Source: Paulinella micropora (Eukaryota > Cercozoa > Imbricatea > Euglyphida > Paulinellidae). Taken from it: a stretch of 64,000 nucleotides of DNA. Shown one piece after another: positions 1-10,163 of the stretch. The translations under genes were made by a program, and so were the position numbers. The notes below the pieces were generated by a model, which was given only the letters and a program-made list of their open reading frames with translations, searched no databases and was not told where the DNA came from. Positions within the stretch are counted from its first letter, which is position 1. Every line of letters begins with the position of its first letter. Location: assembly GCA_019918135.1 (NCBI GenBank), contig WBZZ01003665.1, positions 62,501 to 126,500 on the forward strand, given 5' to 3'.

Positions 1-11
1 CGCGGTGCCAC

Positions 12-55
<44 letters not shown>

Positions 56-227
56 GTGTATCTCCTGCCAATTGCTGAGCCAAAAGGTCATGTGCATCCA
101 ATCCTCCATTCCATAAGGAAAGTCTCCACACCAATCGGTGGAATAAAGGAAGTGACGGCAAAGAACATTACTCTAGGAGCTTTATACCAATCAGCCCATG
201 GAAAGGACCGATGGCCTATGTACTCCC

Positions 228-229
<2 letters not shown>
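56..229 (-). mobile_element. Family B short retroelement copy 1
   Basis: A 174-bp block flanked on both sides by (TAA)n and repeated at least six times in the window. On the minus strand it starts TTAGGGAGTACATAGGCC and ends in GGAGATACAC followed by (TAT)n. I see no A or B box, so it is either a tRNA-independent SINE or a 5'-truncated 3' end of a LINE related to the one at 2890-7994. The segment AATGGAGG...GCACATG near its 3' end weakly resembles the LINE 3' motif. Confidence 0.6.
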
Positions 230-307
<78 letters not shown>

Positions 308-573
308 GTGCTTCTCTGTCAATGGCTGATGCATTTCTGCACATGCGCCTCCATCGTCTCACCCGTGAGGGGAGTACGAAGATTTGACGATAAGCTCTAA
401 TGACACCCCCGCAAGGGCAGTTCCAACACTTCCAGACGGGCCGGTATGTTCAATGAAAATACTGGTCCAGACGGATCGGTATGTTCAATGAAAATACTGG
501 TGGCACCGACGGGAATCGAACTGGCGACAGGGCCCAGATGGTAGAACTTGACCACTGGGCTATCACGGTGTCC

Positions 574-574
<1 letters not shown>
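308..574 (-). mobile_element. SINE-A copy 1 (two 34-bp units)
   Basis: Full copy of the tRNA-derived SINE. Its head (minus-strand 5' end, TGGACACCGTGATAGCCC) is at the right and its tail joins (TAA)n at the left. The body carries two copies of a 34-bp unit containing GGTATGTTCAATGAAAATAC. Confidence 0.75.
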
Positions 575-645
<71 letters not shown>

Positions 646-873
646 GTGCTTCTCTGTCAATGGCTGATGTAATCTGCACATGCGCCTCCATCGTCTCACC
701 CGTGAGGAGTACGAAGAATTGACGATAGGCTCTAATGACACCCCCGCACGGGCAGTTCCAACAATTCCAGACGGACCGGTATGTTCAATGAAAATACTGG
801 TGGAACCGACGGGAATCGAACTGGCGACAGGGCCCAGATGGTAGAACTTGACCACTGCGCTATCACGGTGTCC

Positions 874-874
<1 letters not shown>
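646..874 (-). mobile_element. SINE-A copy 2 (one 34-bp unit)
   Basis: Full-length short form with an intact tRNA-like head. The 3' region differs slightly from neighbouring copies (GATGTAATCTGC instead of GATGCATTTCTGC). (TAA)n flanks both sides. Confidence 0.75.
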
Positions 875-927
<53 letters not shown>

Positions 928-1196
928 GTGCTTCTCTGTCAATGGCTGATGCATTTCTGCACATGCGCCTCCATCGTCTCACCCGTGAGGGGAGTACGAA
1001 GAATTGACGATAAGCTCTAATGACACCCCCGCAAGGGCAGTTCCAACACTTCCAGACGGGCCGGTATGTTCAATGAAAATACTGGTCCAGAAATAGACCG
1101 GTATGTTCAATGAAAATACTGGTGGCACCGACGGAAATCGAACTGGCGACAGGGCCCAGATGGTAGAACTTGACCACTGGGCTATCACGGTGTCCA
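928..1196 (-). mobile_element. SINE-A copy 3 (two units, AAATA variant)
   Basis: Full copy with two internal units joined by CCAGAAATAGACC instead of CCAGACGGATC. The same variant recurs at 13179-13447 and 13717-13985, which marks a subfamily. Confidence 0.75.
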
Positions 1197-1245
<49 letters not shown>

Positions 1246-1477
1246 GTGCTTCTCTGTCAATGGCTGATGCATTTCTGCACATGCGCCTCCATCGTCTCAC
1301 CCGTGAGAGGAGTACGAAGAATTGACGATAAGCTCTAATGACACCCCCGCAAGGGCAGTTCCAACACTTCCAGACGGACCGGTATGTTCAATGAAAATAC
1401 TGGTGGCACCGACGGGAATCGAACTGGCGACAGGGCCCAGATGGTAGAACTTGACCACTAGGCTATCACGGTGTCCA
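1246..1477 (-). mobile_element. SINE-A copy 4 (one unit)
   Basis: Full short form with both the tRNA-like head and the 3' tail joined to (TAA)n. Confidence 0.75.
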
Positions 1478-1508
<31 letters not shown>

Positions 1509-1775
1509 GTGCTTCTCTGTCAATGGCTGATGCATTTCTGCACATGCGCCTCCATCGTCTCACCCGTGAGGGGAGTACGAATAATTGACGATAGGCTCTA
1601 ATGACACCCCCGCAAGGGCAGTTCCAACACTTCCAGACGGACCGGTATGTTCAATGAAAATACTGGTCCAGACGGACCGGTATGTTCAATGAAAATACTG
1701 GTGGCACCGACGGGAATCGAACTGGCGACAGGGCCCAGATGGTAGAACTTGACCACTGAGCTATCACGGTGTCCA
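1509..1775 (-). mobile_element. SINE-A copy 5 (two units)
   Basis: Full copy with two internal 34-bp units. The A-box region reads GCTCAGTGG on the minus strand, one base from the common form. Confidence 0.75.
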
Positions 1776-1848
<73 letters not shown>

Positions 1849-1954
1849 GTGTATCTCCTGCCAATTGCTGAGCCAAAAGGCCATGTGCATCCAATCCTCC
1901 ATTCCATAAGGAAAGTCTCCACACCAATCGGTGGAATAAAGGAAGAGACGGCAA
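1849..1954 (-). mobile_element. Family B copy 2, 5'-truncated
   Basis: Keeps the 3' part of family B (minus-strand end GGAGATACAC plus tail) and stops at GCAA against a microsatellite. Loss of the minus-strand 5' part fits incomplete reverse transcription. Confidence 0.6.
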
Positions 1955-1993
1955 ATAATAATAATAATAATAACAATAGTAATGATAATAATA

Positions 1994-2036
<43 letters not shown>

Positions 2037-2107
2037 TAGTAATGATAATAATAATAGTAATAGTAATAATAATAATAATAATAATGATAATAATAATAAT
2101 AATAATA
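1955..2107. repeat. Compound imperfect TAA/AACAATAG/TGA tract
   Basis: An interrupted microsatellite with a block of about 60 bases (AATAACAATAGTAATGATAA type) that occurs twice at about 1968-2010 and 2028-2070. Interruptions make this tract look older than the pure (TAA)n tracts around it. Confidence 0.8.
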
Positions 2108-2310
2108 GTGCTTCTCTGTCAATGGCTGATGCATTTCTGCACATGCGCCTCCATCGTCTCACCCGTGAGGGAGTACGAAGAATTGACGATAAGCTCTAAT
2201 GACACCCCCGCAAGGGCAGTTCCAACACTTCCAGACGGGCCGGTATGTTCAATGAAAATATTGGTCCAGACGGATCGGTATGTTCAATGAAAATACTGGT
2301 GGCACCGACG
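2108..2310 (-). mobile_element. SINE-A copy 6, head missing
   Basis: 3' part of SINE-A with two 34-bp units. It stops at GGCACCGACG and runs straight into (AAT)n, so the tRNA-like head is absent. This is a 5'-truncated copy. Confidence 0.75.
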
Positions 2311-2347
2311 AATAATAATAATAATAATAGTAATAATAATAATAATA

Positions 2348-2578
2348 GTGCTTCTCTGTCAATGGCTGATGCAAATCTGCACATGCGCCTCCATCGTCTC
2401 ACCCGTGAGGGGAGTACGAAGAATTGACGATAGGCTCTAATGACACCCCCGCACGGGCAGTTCCAACACTTCCAGACGGACCGGTATGTTCAATGAAAAT
2501 ACTGGTGGCACCGACGGGAATCGAACTGGCGACAGGGCCCACATGGTAGAACTTGACCACTGCGCTATCACGGTGTCC

Positions 2579-2579
<1 letters not shown>
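2348..2579 (-). mobile_element. SINE-A copy 7 (one unit)
   Basis: Full short form. The plus strand reads GATGCAAATCTGC near the tail, a variant shared with copies at 9331, 9931, 12457, 14035 and 18244. Confidence 0.75.
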
Positions 2580-2624
<45 letters not shown>

Positions 2625-2626
<2 letters not shown>

Positions 2627-2798
2627 TATCTCCTGCCAATTGCTGAGCCAAAAGGCCATGTGCATCCAGTCCTCCATTCCATAAGGAAAGTCTCCACACC
2701 AATCGGTGGAATAAAGGAAGTGACGGCATAGAACATTACTCTAGGAGCTTTATACCAATCAGCCCATGGAAAGGGACCGAAGGCCTATGTACTCCCTA

Positions 2799-2799
<1 letters not shown>
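2625..2799 (-). mobile_element. Family B copy 3
   Basis: Near-complete family B copy between (TAA)n tracts, nearly identical to the copies at 13510 and 21820. Confidence 0.6.

Positions 2800-2889
<90 letters not shown>
2800..2889. repeat. (TAA)n microsatellite at LINE 3' end
   Basis: About 30 uninterrupted TAA units. Read on the minus strand this is the (TAT)n tail of the LINE that begins at about 2890. Confidence 0.9.
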
Positions 2890-2901
2890 GGCTTCCTCAG
2901 A

Positions 2902-5344
2902 CTATAGCATCAGATCCAGATCCTGGACATGTGCCTCCATTGGGTCACCGGGGTCAGCCGATCCCAACGCATTGTCAGAACACCAAACAGACATAGCAGC
3001 AACAGCAACAGCAGGGGCATATGGGGGCTGTGAAGTGCATGAAGAGCTAGATGCGAGGGTGTTAGCTGAAGAGAAGAACTCGGAGACACTACGCTGCGCT
3101 CCCGAACCCCTCTCTCTAGCCAGAACGTCCACACTGCGCGGACGGCCGCGCCGCGCAACATCAACGTCACTTGGGAGAGAGGGTGGGACAGAAGCTGATG
3201 GAACCTCAGTGAGGTCAATCACCTCCTCGCCCCCATCCTCCACCCCAAGCTCCTCCCTTTTACCCTCCCTAGCAGACCAACACTCAGACACATATGATCC
3301 AAACAACACATCCAACTTTGGAGGGGGACGCAACGCTGTAACCCCTAACAACGCAGCAAGCCTAAAGTTACTGCGGAAGCGCGACTTCCCCTGAAAAAGC
3401 TTACAAAACAATCGTGATTGATCCACAGGCGACATATCATCCCAACCCTGCCGCACAGAGCCCTCCCGCTCCCGCCCAAGCAACACATCCTCCACCACAA
3501 CCTCACCGCCTACGACCTCACCACCCTCCTCACTCCCTCCATCCCCCTCAGCACCCCCCACAGCCATGCCACCGAGCCTCTGCGTACTCAGCAACAGCTG
3601 CTTACGTCTCGCCTCATGCATGGGGCAATCCCATAAGAAGTGCGCAAGGGACTCATTGACATCATCATGACAACAGAAGCAGCGAGGGGACATGCCACTG
3701 ACCAACTTGCTGCGGTACAACCGAAGGCGGTTCTTGCAGCTGAGCAACCTTCTCCGAAGCAGATTATAATGCGCATCATCAAGGGCTACCCATCTTGGGA
3801 ACTCCTTAGTTCCAAAGACTTGTCTTAGGATGACTCGCAGGCCATCAGTAAGATCGCTGCCTGCCTCTCGCTTGTCCCACATCAGTTGCTGCACCATCTT
3901 GACGTCCTGCTGAAGGGCCCACATGTCCACAGTCGAACACCAACCCTCGAGGTCCTTCTCTGAGCTATTTAGGAGCTCCTGAATCCCTTGTTGTAGATCC
4001 ATTGAGTCCCTGATAGCGCCTTCGGCCTCCGCAGTCCAGTCGGATTTGACTTGAGATGCGATGACAGGAAATCGCTCCTCCGGTAGAACACGCAGCCGTC
4101 CATAGAACTTCAGTTGCGCCGCCCGCCGCAAACGCTTCGCACTCAAAGAGCGCGCCAGAAAGAGTGTAATCCACTTGCTTGTCTTAGGGCTGATGCCGAG
4201 AATCATCCTCATGGGGCGCAGCATTGCTGCCTCCAGCTTGGTGAGCTGCGATACGGGGGCACGCCAGACATCGAAGGCGTACTTCAGCTTGGCCCCCACA
4301 AGTTGATTCCAGCACATGAGACGATACCTAGCTTGTATCTCACCTGCACACCACAAAGAGTACCAACCTGCGGTGGCGACTTCAGTGACACGCGTAGCCC
4401 GCAGGGCCTGCTCCTTCCACTTCAGGTCGTCGGTGATAACCACTCCCAGGTACTTGTACTGACTGGTGACACAAAGCTTCTGGCCGCGAAACCACACCAC
4501 GGGCTCACCTCGCTCCCTGATACTTGGTCGTTTCGCCTTGCTCGACGTGTAAATGGGCATGATTTCCGTCTTGCCGGGCTTCAAGTTGACTTCCAGCCGG
4601 TAATCTTCCGCGAACTTGGCCACAACATTGACCATCTTCTGGAGCTCGGTGCGACTGTGAGCGATGAGGGCCACGTCGTCCGCGTATAGAAGTGCCTTGA
4701 TGTCGTTCAGCCGCTTCACATCCGTGATCTTGAGGGCACTCGCCAGCCGATCACACAGCTCATCCATAAAGACGTTGAAGAGTGTGGGAGAGAGGGGACC
4801 CCTGTTGGACGCCTACACCCTCCAGTACTTCGGGGGTGAGTGCTCCATCAACTAGCACTTGCGACGAAGTCTGCTCGTAGCACCTGCGTAGCGTGCGCCA
4901 GAACTTGCCCCTTACACCCAGCTTCCAGAGCCTCTCAAATAGGCCATCTCTCCAAACAGACGGGAAAGCCTTGCGTAGATCGACGAACAGGACATACGAC
5001 TCCCGCTTCTGCTGCTGACGCCCCTTCAACCTCTGCCAAAAGGGTAAAGACCTGATCCGTAGTGCGACGCCCCGGGCGGAAGCCTCCCTGCTCTGGACGT
5101 AGCTTATCCGGGCCATCCACGAAGAGCGTTAGACGAGTAGCTAATAAGGACAGATAAGGCAACTAATAATCGAGATATCCCTCCAGTTGTCAGGATCCGT
5201 AGGATCCCCACCCTTGGGGATATTGACGATGATTCCCTTGCCCCAAGCTTTTGGAGTCCTCTCGGCTTCTCGAATCCAGTTGAAGTACTGCGTTAAGTAG
5301 CCATTGATGTAGGCGCCGCCATACTTGAGCATCTCGTTCTTCAC
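2902..5344 (-). pseudogene. LINE copy 1 reverse transcriptase and C-terminus, frame-broken
   Basis: The reverse transcriptase is split over several frames. Recognisable blocks are GIIVNIPKGGDPTDPDNWRD (RT entry block), RPEQGGFRPGRRTTDQV, FVDLRKAFPSVW with the first catalytic Asp, and ALLYADDVALIAHS with the YADD box. The last open part (2902-4767, 621 codons) continues through the thumb-like region to a Cys/His knuckle CFCCHDDVNESLAHFLWDC. A low-complexity acidic tail follows and ends MEAHVQDLDLML plus stop. The tail includes EVIDLTE, which looks like a SUMO-interacting motif. Confidence 0.8.
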
Positions 5345-5453
5345 TTTGTCCTCGCTTTGTGGTTATTCAGGGCACGTTGCCTTGCAAGGACCTCCTCTTG
5401 CGTGAACGGCTTGTCCAGCTCTTCGCAAGTGTCTTCACCTACTTCGTGCTCCT

Positions 5454-7994
5454 TCATAGCCCGGGCCACCTCATCTCTGAAGCGATCGTTCCAGTGGAAC
5501 TGCCGCTTAGCTTCGGCTTCCTCCCACTCCAGCGAGCCTGCTTCTGCACAGCACTCCACCACAACAGTCGCACTTGCCGGATTTCCCGTGGCTTCACCGA
5601 ATTTTTCCGAAATTCCTCCCACCGAGCGACCTTTTCCGGCAGCGTACACGCCAGTGAGCCATCCTCCCTTTGCACCGGCGCGGAGACCTTCGTTCTGCGT
5701 GCCCCGCCAAGCCGCTTCGCGAGTAGCCAAAAGCGCTTTGAGGATTGCTCGCGTTGACATTTGACCGCTTCTTCCTGCACTTGCTTGAAGGAGGCGGACT
5801 TCTTGGCCCGAGTTGCCTTCCGAATTTGCTTGCGGAGCCGTAGCCAATTCAGACGGGCTTCCGCATTCGATTCATCCCTCCTGTATGCTGCGTAGGCCTC
5901 CCGGCGCTGTTGAATGAGCTCCTTTAGCTCCCCGTCGAACCAATTGTTGGTGAAACGGGGTCGTATACATCTGGAGCCAAGGACCCGGTGCGCCGCCATT
6001 CGGAAGGACTGCGCCACTCGCTCGGTGACGTCATCTACCACCCGTTGGCTGTCGGCACCACCCGATAGGTCAAGCTCAGGCAGCTGATGCACTCCAAGCT
6101 TCTGTAGGCAATGCTGGAATACGTCATCGAACTTGTCGCGTAGATAATCCAGCGCTTGCCTCGCAGCGTGATCATTACCCGAGACACCAGCACCAATAAG
6201 CTTATCAACACGAAAGGACCTGTAAGGTTTCGCAGCCCGCTTTGGTCGGCGCTGGCCGCTCCACGTCAGTTCGGCCCATACTGCCTTGTGGTCCGTATCA
6301 AGATCATCTTCGCATACTCCGAACTTTGCTCCAGATGCCAAGCCAGGCGACGCGCAGATGTAATCGAGGAGGTGCTTGCCTGTGCCCATGCCGCGCTGCT
6401 CACGCCGGGACCACCAGTAGGACCCTTCCACTGGGCACGAGAAGCCGCTCAGATTTCGCAGGCCCGTAGCGACGAGGACAGCCGCGAGTCTCTTGCCGTT
6501 CTCCGAACGTACCGGTGCTCCCTTATCATCGACCTCCCCGTGCTGACCGACGATGCCCTCCTCTTTTCGGCTGCATGCCGGCCCGAGCTTCGCGTTGGCA
6601 TCCGCCACCGTGACCACAAGACCTTTGGCTCCAAAAAAAGCTTTAGCTGCCTGCCAGGCCGCATACGCCTCTGACGACTCTTCTTCCTGCGTTTCCTGGG
6701 GAAAGTAGCCGTTGCCCACATAGATATCCTGAGCGCCGGTAACACCCGAGGCGATACGCAGCCACACTTGCTGCCGGTGGTCGACGGGAGCTGACACCAG
6801 GTTGCAATACGGACCAAGGAAGTTAGCCACCGCGAATAGAACCCCACCCTTGCAGCGATTTTTCTCGCTGACCTCCGCAGGTTTTCCAAAAATCCGGAAT
6901 CCATCCAGGCTGCATTTGGAAAGTTGCTTCTTGCCCATGCGGTGCTCCTGAGCCCCGATGACTAGCCAGCCCTCGTGCTTGTAGAATGATGCCCATTCCG
7001 CCGTGCCTACGTTGTCGTATCCCGTTTTACCCTGCCAGTTGTGACTCGCGACGAGTAGCTTGAAGCCGGTATCGAACTGCTTGGAGCGGTGCTTCTTGGC
7101 TCGTTTCCGGACCCGACGGCCGCGCTTGGCTTCCGCCCTCGTGCTGCCCCCCTCTGCAGGTGCTTGCGCAGGTTGGTCCCCCACTGCACTGGCCGCCGAA
7201 TGCAGGGGCACCACATGCACATCAGCACACTCAGACACACACTTAGGTGCATCGGCAGCCAATTCCGAAGACACCACCTGCACATCATCGACACATTCTT
7301 CATGCAGAGGCAAGACGCGATATCCCGTCGCAGCTTCCTCCTTCCGGACCGCCGCTTCCCCACGCAGATGGATGCGAATAAGCCTTCGGACACGTTCCCT
7401 GTCCCTGAACCTGCGCCCAAGGGCCACATTGACCCCTCTGCCGAAGAATTTGAGATGTTTGAGTTGCTGCAACGCCGTCTGCCTGCTGTCATCGTCCTCG
7501 TAGACCAGCTCCAGGTGACGAGACATTCGCTGGCCTTGCCACTCCATTACCGGGACCACCAGACCAAGACCGCTCATTTTGGAGGCGATCTCCTGTAGAT
7601 TGGCGCGTTCTGAGAGCCCCCAGACAATCAGATTACGCCCGTCCTTGTCGTACCGATCTACCCGCCGGTACCGTCGAGGCGGCGGTGCCATCTGCCATAT
7701 AGCGCCGCTCGCCTTATGTTGAAGCGCCGACCCGTGTGCCAGGTTTGGGGAGGAAGGATGAGGCGCAGCTAAGATAGCCTCTCCACGTGGTTCAGGAATT
7801 CCGTCATATACGCGAGCCCTCATCCTCCCATCCTGGGACATCGGGCCAGAGCCAGTCGAAGAGGCATTCCCACGGGGATTGTCCAGGTCTTCGGCGATTC
7901 TACCTTGTCCCATAAGGGCCACAGTGGTAGCTCCGTGCTTCGCGTATTTGTAATCCATTGAGAGTAGTAGACGGCCAATGTCGCTGGCCATCAC
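5454..7994 (-). CDS. LINE copy 1 N-terminal and endonuclease reading frame
   Basis: An 846-codon open frame. Residues about 115-212 resemble the RRM-like domain of LINE ORF1 proteins (NLIVWGLSE, then RDRERVRRL). Residues 289-306 are strongly basic (RGRRVRKRAKKHRSK) and could bind nucleic acid or act as a nuclear signal. Residues about 312-578 form an APE-like endonuclease: AQEHR at 348-352, VADANAKLG at 463-471, LLDYI at 542-546 and TDHKAVW at 567-573. Together these give the Glu, Asp/Asn and His sites of the fold. The enzyme would nick target DNA for target-primed reverse transcription. After about residue 790 the frame leaves the conserved protein because of a shift near 5600. I took the first Met at 7994. 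Fusion of the RRM-like part and endonuclease in one frame is what is seen; no separate ORF1 is visible. Confidence 0.8.
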   Translation of the reverse strand: MMASDIGRLLLSMDYKYAKHGATTVALMGQGRIAEDLDNPRGNASSTGSGPMSQDGRMRARVYDGIPEPRGEAILAAPHPSSPNLAHGSALQHKASGAIWQMAPPPRRYRRVDRYDKDGRNLIVWGLSERANLQEIASKMSGLGLVVPVMEWQGQRMSRHLELVYEDDDSRQTALQQLKHLKFFGRGVNVALGRRFRDRERVRRLIRIHLRGEAAVRKEEAATGYRVLPLHEECVDDVQVVSSELAADAPKCVSECADVHVVPLHSAASAVGDQPAQAPAEGGSTRAEAKRGRRVRKRAKKHRSKQFDTGFKLLVASHNWQGKTGYDNVGTAEWASFYKHEGWLVIGAQEHRMGKKQLSKCSLDGFRIFGKPAEVSEKNRCKGGVLFAVANFLGPYCNLVSAPVDHRQQVWLRIASGVTGAQDIYVGNGYFPQETQEEESSEAYAAWQAAKAFFGAKGLVVTVADANAKLGPACSRKEEGIVGQHGEVDDKGAPVRSENGKRLAAVLVATGLRNLSGFSCPVEGSYWWSRREQRGMGTGKHLLDYICASPGLASGAKFGVCEDDLDTDHKAVWAELTWSGQRRPKRAAKPYRSFRVDKLIGAGVSGNDHAARQALDYLRDKFDDVFQHCLQKLGVHQLPELDLSGGADSQRVVDDVTERVAQSFRMAAHRVLGSRCIRPRFTNNWFDGELKELIQQRREAYAAYRRDESNAEARLNWLRLRKQIRKATRAKKSASFKQVQEEAVKCQREQSSKRFWLLAKRLGGARRTKVSAPVQREDGSLACTLPEKVARWEEFRKNSVKPREIRQVRLLWWSAVQKQARWSGRKPKLSGSSTGTIASEMRWPGL

Positions 7995-8985
7995 CGCCGC
8001 GCCTCTTTACGCCGAGGAAAGCGCCCGCCCATGCAAATAGCATCGGCGGTATCTGCAACACACACTACACGCATTTCCGCCGGTGTCACTGGACGCTGCC
8101 GCGTCGCTTCGTGCCCTTCGGCGCCCGCCAGCACCCCCAGCGTCGCCAGAACCTGCCTCACGCACTACACACACTCTCCATCGCATCGCCAACGCCTCTA
8201 CTCTCATGCCTTATGGACTTTCAGCTGCTCCTAACAATACACATCATGAGGTACGGGTGTCCCCGAGTGGAGCCAGATCGGACGGCGTGCCGCTGAAACT
8301 CCTTCCCCCACGTGGGTATAGAAGGCGCGAACCTAGCGGTACCTATAGGGTCTTACAGACAAGTATAGTAATCCCAGCCGAAGCTGCTCAGTTAGAAATG
8401 CAACGGTGGAGGTTGTGAATGCATGGGGCAAGGCACGGCAACGCAGCAAGGCACTGGCAAGGCATTGGGACCGACTGAAGCCCCTCTCCAACGTGCGCGT
8501 CATCATGTATTCCAGTTAGGCAACCCCGAAGAAGCGAAGATAGGGAGGAGACAAAACCCAGATAGGATGAAGATAGGATTAACATGAAGCCGAAATGGAG
8601 CCGAGTTGGAACAGGTCAACTCGGCCCCATCTCGGCTCAATGTGAATCCTATCTTCAACCCATCTCGGTACTGTTTCCTCCGAATGCTCACCTCAACAAG
8701 ATCACCAAACTGGAACTGGAAGCCCCCAGGCATTTACTCGGCAGGAAATTCGGCGAAAATGGGCTAACCAGGAAACCAGACCCAAACCAACAGCCAAGAA
8801 AAACGAGCCAACCAACAATCCAACAGACAACCCCACAACCTGCCTGGCCGAACCCCTACCGAGTAAATGCCCAGTTGAGAGTTGCGCATATCCCGGTGAC
8901 CGCCCTCCCCAAGCGGTCACCTTCGTGGGGAGAGGCCCAACCACCTCCTCTTCCCATGGAGTGCCATCTTGTGCACCCCTCCAGA
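7995..8985. other. LINE 5' flank, no gene recognised
   Basis: About 1 kb between the first LINE methionine and the next SINE-A tail. The part to about 8220 is GC-rich and may be the LINE 5' untranslated region. From about 8240 to 8985 the sequence is unique in the window. I see no convincing ORF, tRNA or repeat in it. Confidence 0.4.
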
Positions 8986-9021
8986 ATAATAATGATAATA
9001 ATAATAATAATAATAATAATA

Positions 9022-9253
9022 GTGCTTCTCTGTCAATGGCTGATGCAAGTCTGCACATGCGCCTCCATCGTCTCACCCGTGAGGGGAGTACGAAGAATTG
9101 ACGATAGGCTCTAATGACACCCCCGCAAGGGCAGTTCCAACACTTCCAGACGGACCGGTATCTTGAATGAAAATACTGGTGGCACCGACGGGAATCGAAC
9201 TGGCGACAGGGCCCAGATGGTAGAACTTGACCACTGGGCTATCACGGTGTCCA
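9022..9253 (-). mobile_element. SINE-A copy 8 (one unit)
   Basis: Full short form with head and tail. It has GGTATCTTGAATG in place of GGTATGTTCAATG in the internal unit. Confidence 0.75.
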
Positions 9254-9254
9254 C

Positions 9255-9330
<76 letters not shown>

Positions 9331-9561
9331 GTGCTTCTCTGTCAATGGCTGATGCAAATCTGCACATGCGCCTCCATCGTCTCACCCGTGAGGGGAGCAC
9401 GAAGAATTGACGATAGGCTCTAATGACACCCCCGCACGGGCAGTTCCAACATTTCCAGACGGCCGGTATGTTCAATGAAAATACTGGTGGCACCGACGGG
9501 AATCGAACTGGCGACAGGGCCCAGATGGTAGAACTTGACCACTGGGCTATCACGGTGTCCA
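9331..9561 (-). mobile_element. SINE-A copy 9 (one unit)
   Basis: Full short form used here as the reference. The minus-strand head has an acceptor-like stem pairing GACACCG with CGGTGCC (one A-C mismatch). It has a Pol III A box, a B box 30 bases downstream, and a body of about 150 bases ending in GAGAAGCAC and (TAT)n. Confidence 0.8.
9499..9549 (-). promoter_or_regulatory. Internal Pol III promoter of SINE-A (A and B boxes)
   Basis: On the minus strand, TAGCCCAGTGG (9549-9539) fits the A box TRGCNNARNGG. GTTCGATTCC (9508-9499) fits the B box GTTCGANNCC. The 30-base spacing is tRNA-like. The same two boxes occur in every copy that keeps its head. Activity cannot be judged from sequence. Confidence 0.75.
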
Positions 9562-9588
9562 ATAATGATAATAATAATAATAATAATA

Positions 9589-9823
9589 GTGCTTCTCTGT
9601 ACCATCTGGGCCTTGTCGCCAGTTCGATTCCAGTCGGTGCCACCAGTATTTTCTTCATTGAACATACCGGTCCGTCTGGAAGTGTTGGAACTGCCCTTGC
9701 GGGGGTGTCATTAGAGTCTATCGTCAATTCTTCGTACTCCCCTCACGGGTGAGACGATGGAGGCGCATGTGCAGATTTGCATCAGCCATTGAGAACTTGA
9801 CCACTGGGCTATCACGGTGTCCA
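9589..9823 (-). mobile_element. SINE-A copy 10 with an internal inversion
   Basis: The left 12 bases (GTGCTTCTCTGT) and the right 32 bases (from AGAACTTGACC) read in the usual orientation. The 191 bases between them (9601-9791) are the reverse complement of the expected SINE interior. Both junctions are clean, with no visible loss. Confidence 0.8.
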
Positions 9824-9856
9824 AATGATAATAATAATAATGATAATGATAATAAC

Positions 9857-9908
9857 AGGCTTCCTCAGACTATGGCATCAGATCCAGATCCTGGACATGT
9901 GCCTCCAT
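9857..9908 (-). mobile_element. LINE 3'-end scrap (52 bp)
   Basis: Matches the last 52 bases of the LINE before its tail (GGCTTCCTCAGACTAT, then GGACATGTGCCTCCAT on the plus strand), with one base change. (TAA)n-type repeats flank it. It is an extremely 5'-truncated LINE insertion. Confidence 0.8.
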
Positions 9909-9930
9909 AATAATAATAATAATAATAATA

Positions 9931-10163
9931 GTGCTTCTCTGTCAATGGCTGATGCAAATCTGCACATGCGCCTCCATCGTCTCACCCGTGAGGGGAGTAC
10001 GAGGAATCGACGATAGGCTCTAATGACACCCCCGCACGGGCAGTTCCATCACTTCCAGACGGACCGGTATGTGTTCAATGAAAATACTAGTGGCACCGAC
10101 GGGAATCGAACTGGCGACAGGGCCCAGATGGTAGAACTTGACCACTGGGCTATCACGGTGTCC

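Larger units (their letters stand above)
2890..7994 (-). mobile_element. LINE copy 1: APE endonuclease plus RT non-LTR retrotransposon
   Basis: A nearly full-length non-LTR retrotransposon read right to left. From the 5' side it has an N-terminal region with an RRM-like stretch, a basic patch, an APE-type endonuclease, reverse transcriptase, a Cys/His knuckle, an acidic Ser/Pro tail, a stop codon, and a (TAT)n tail. No RNase H domain is visible. The reading frame is broken at least five times. Compared with the second copy at 18895, copy 1 has lost 7 bases near 5355, gained one A near 5039 and lost two bases near 4795. A further shift near 5600 and one near 5165 are visible, and the second copy also carries the latter. 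The tail, endonuclease type and lack of RNase H do not settle the clade. Confidence 0.85.

Noticed and set aside
3414-4689. Plus-strand open frames across the LINE (also at 19420-20695)
   Set aside because: They are antisense shadows of the LINE reverse transcriptase and tail, preserved because the two copies are nearly identical.
8240-8345. Possible tRNA-like segment (CCCCGAGTGGAGCC...)
   Set aside because: No B box in the right place and no acceptor stem could be formed.
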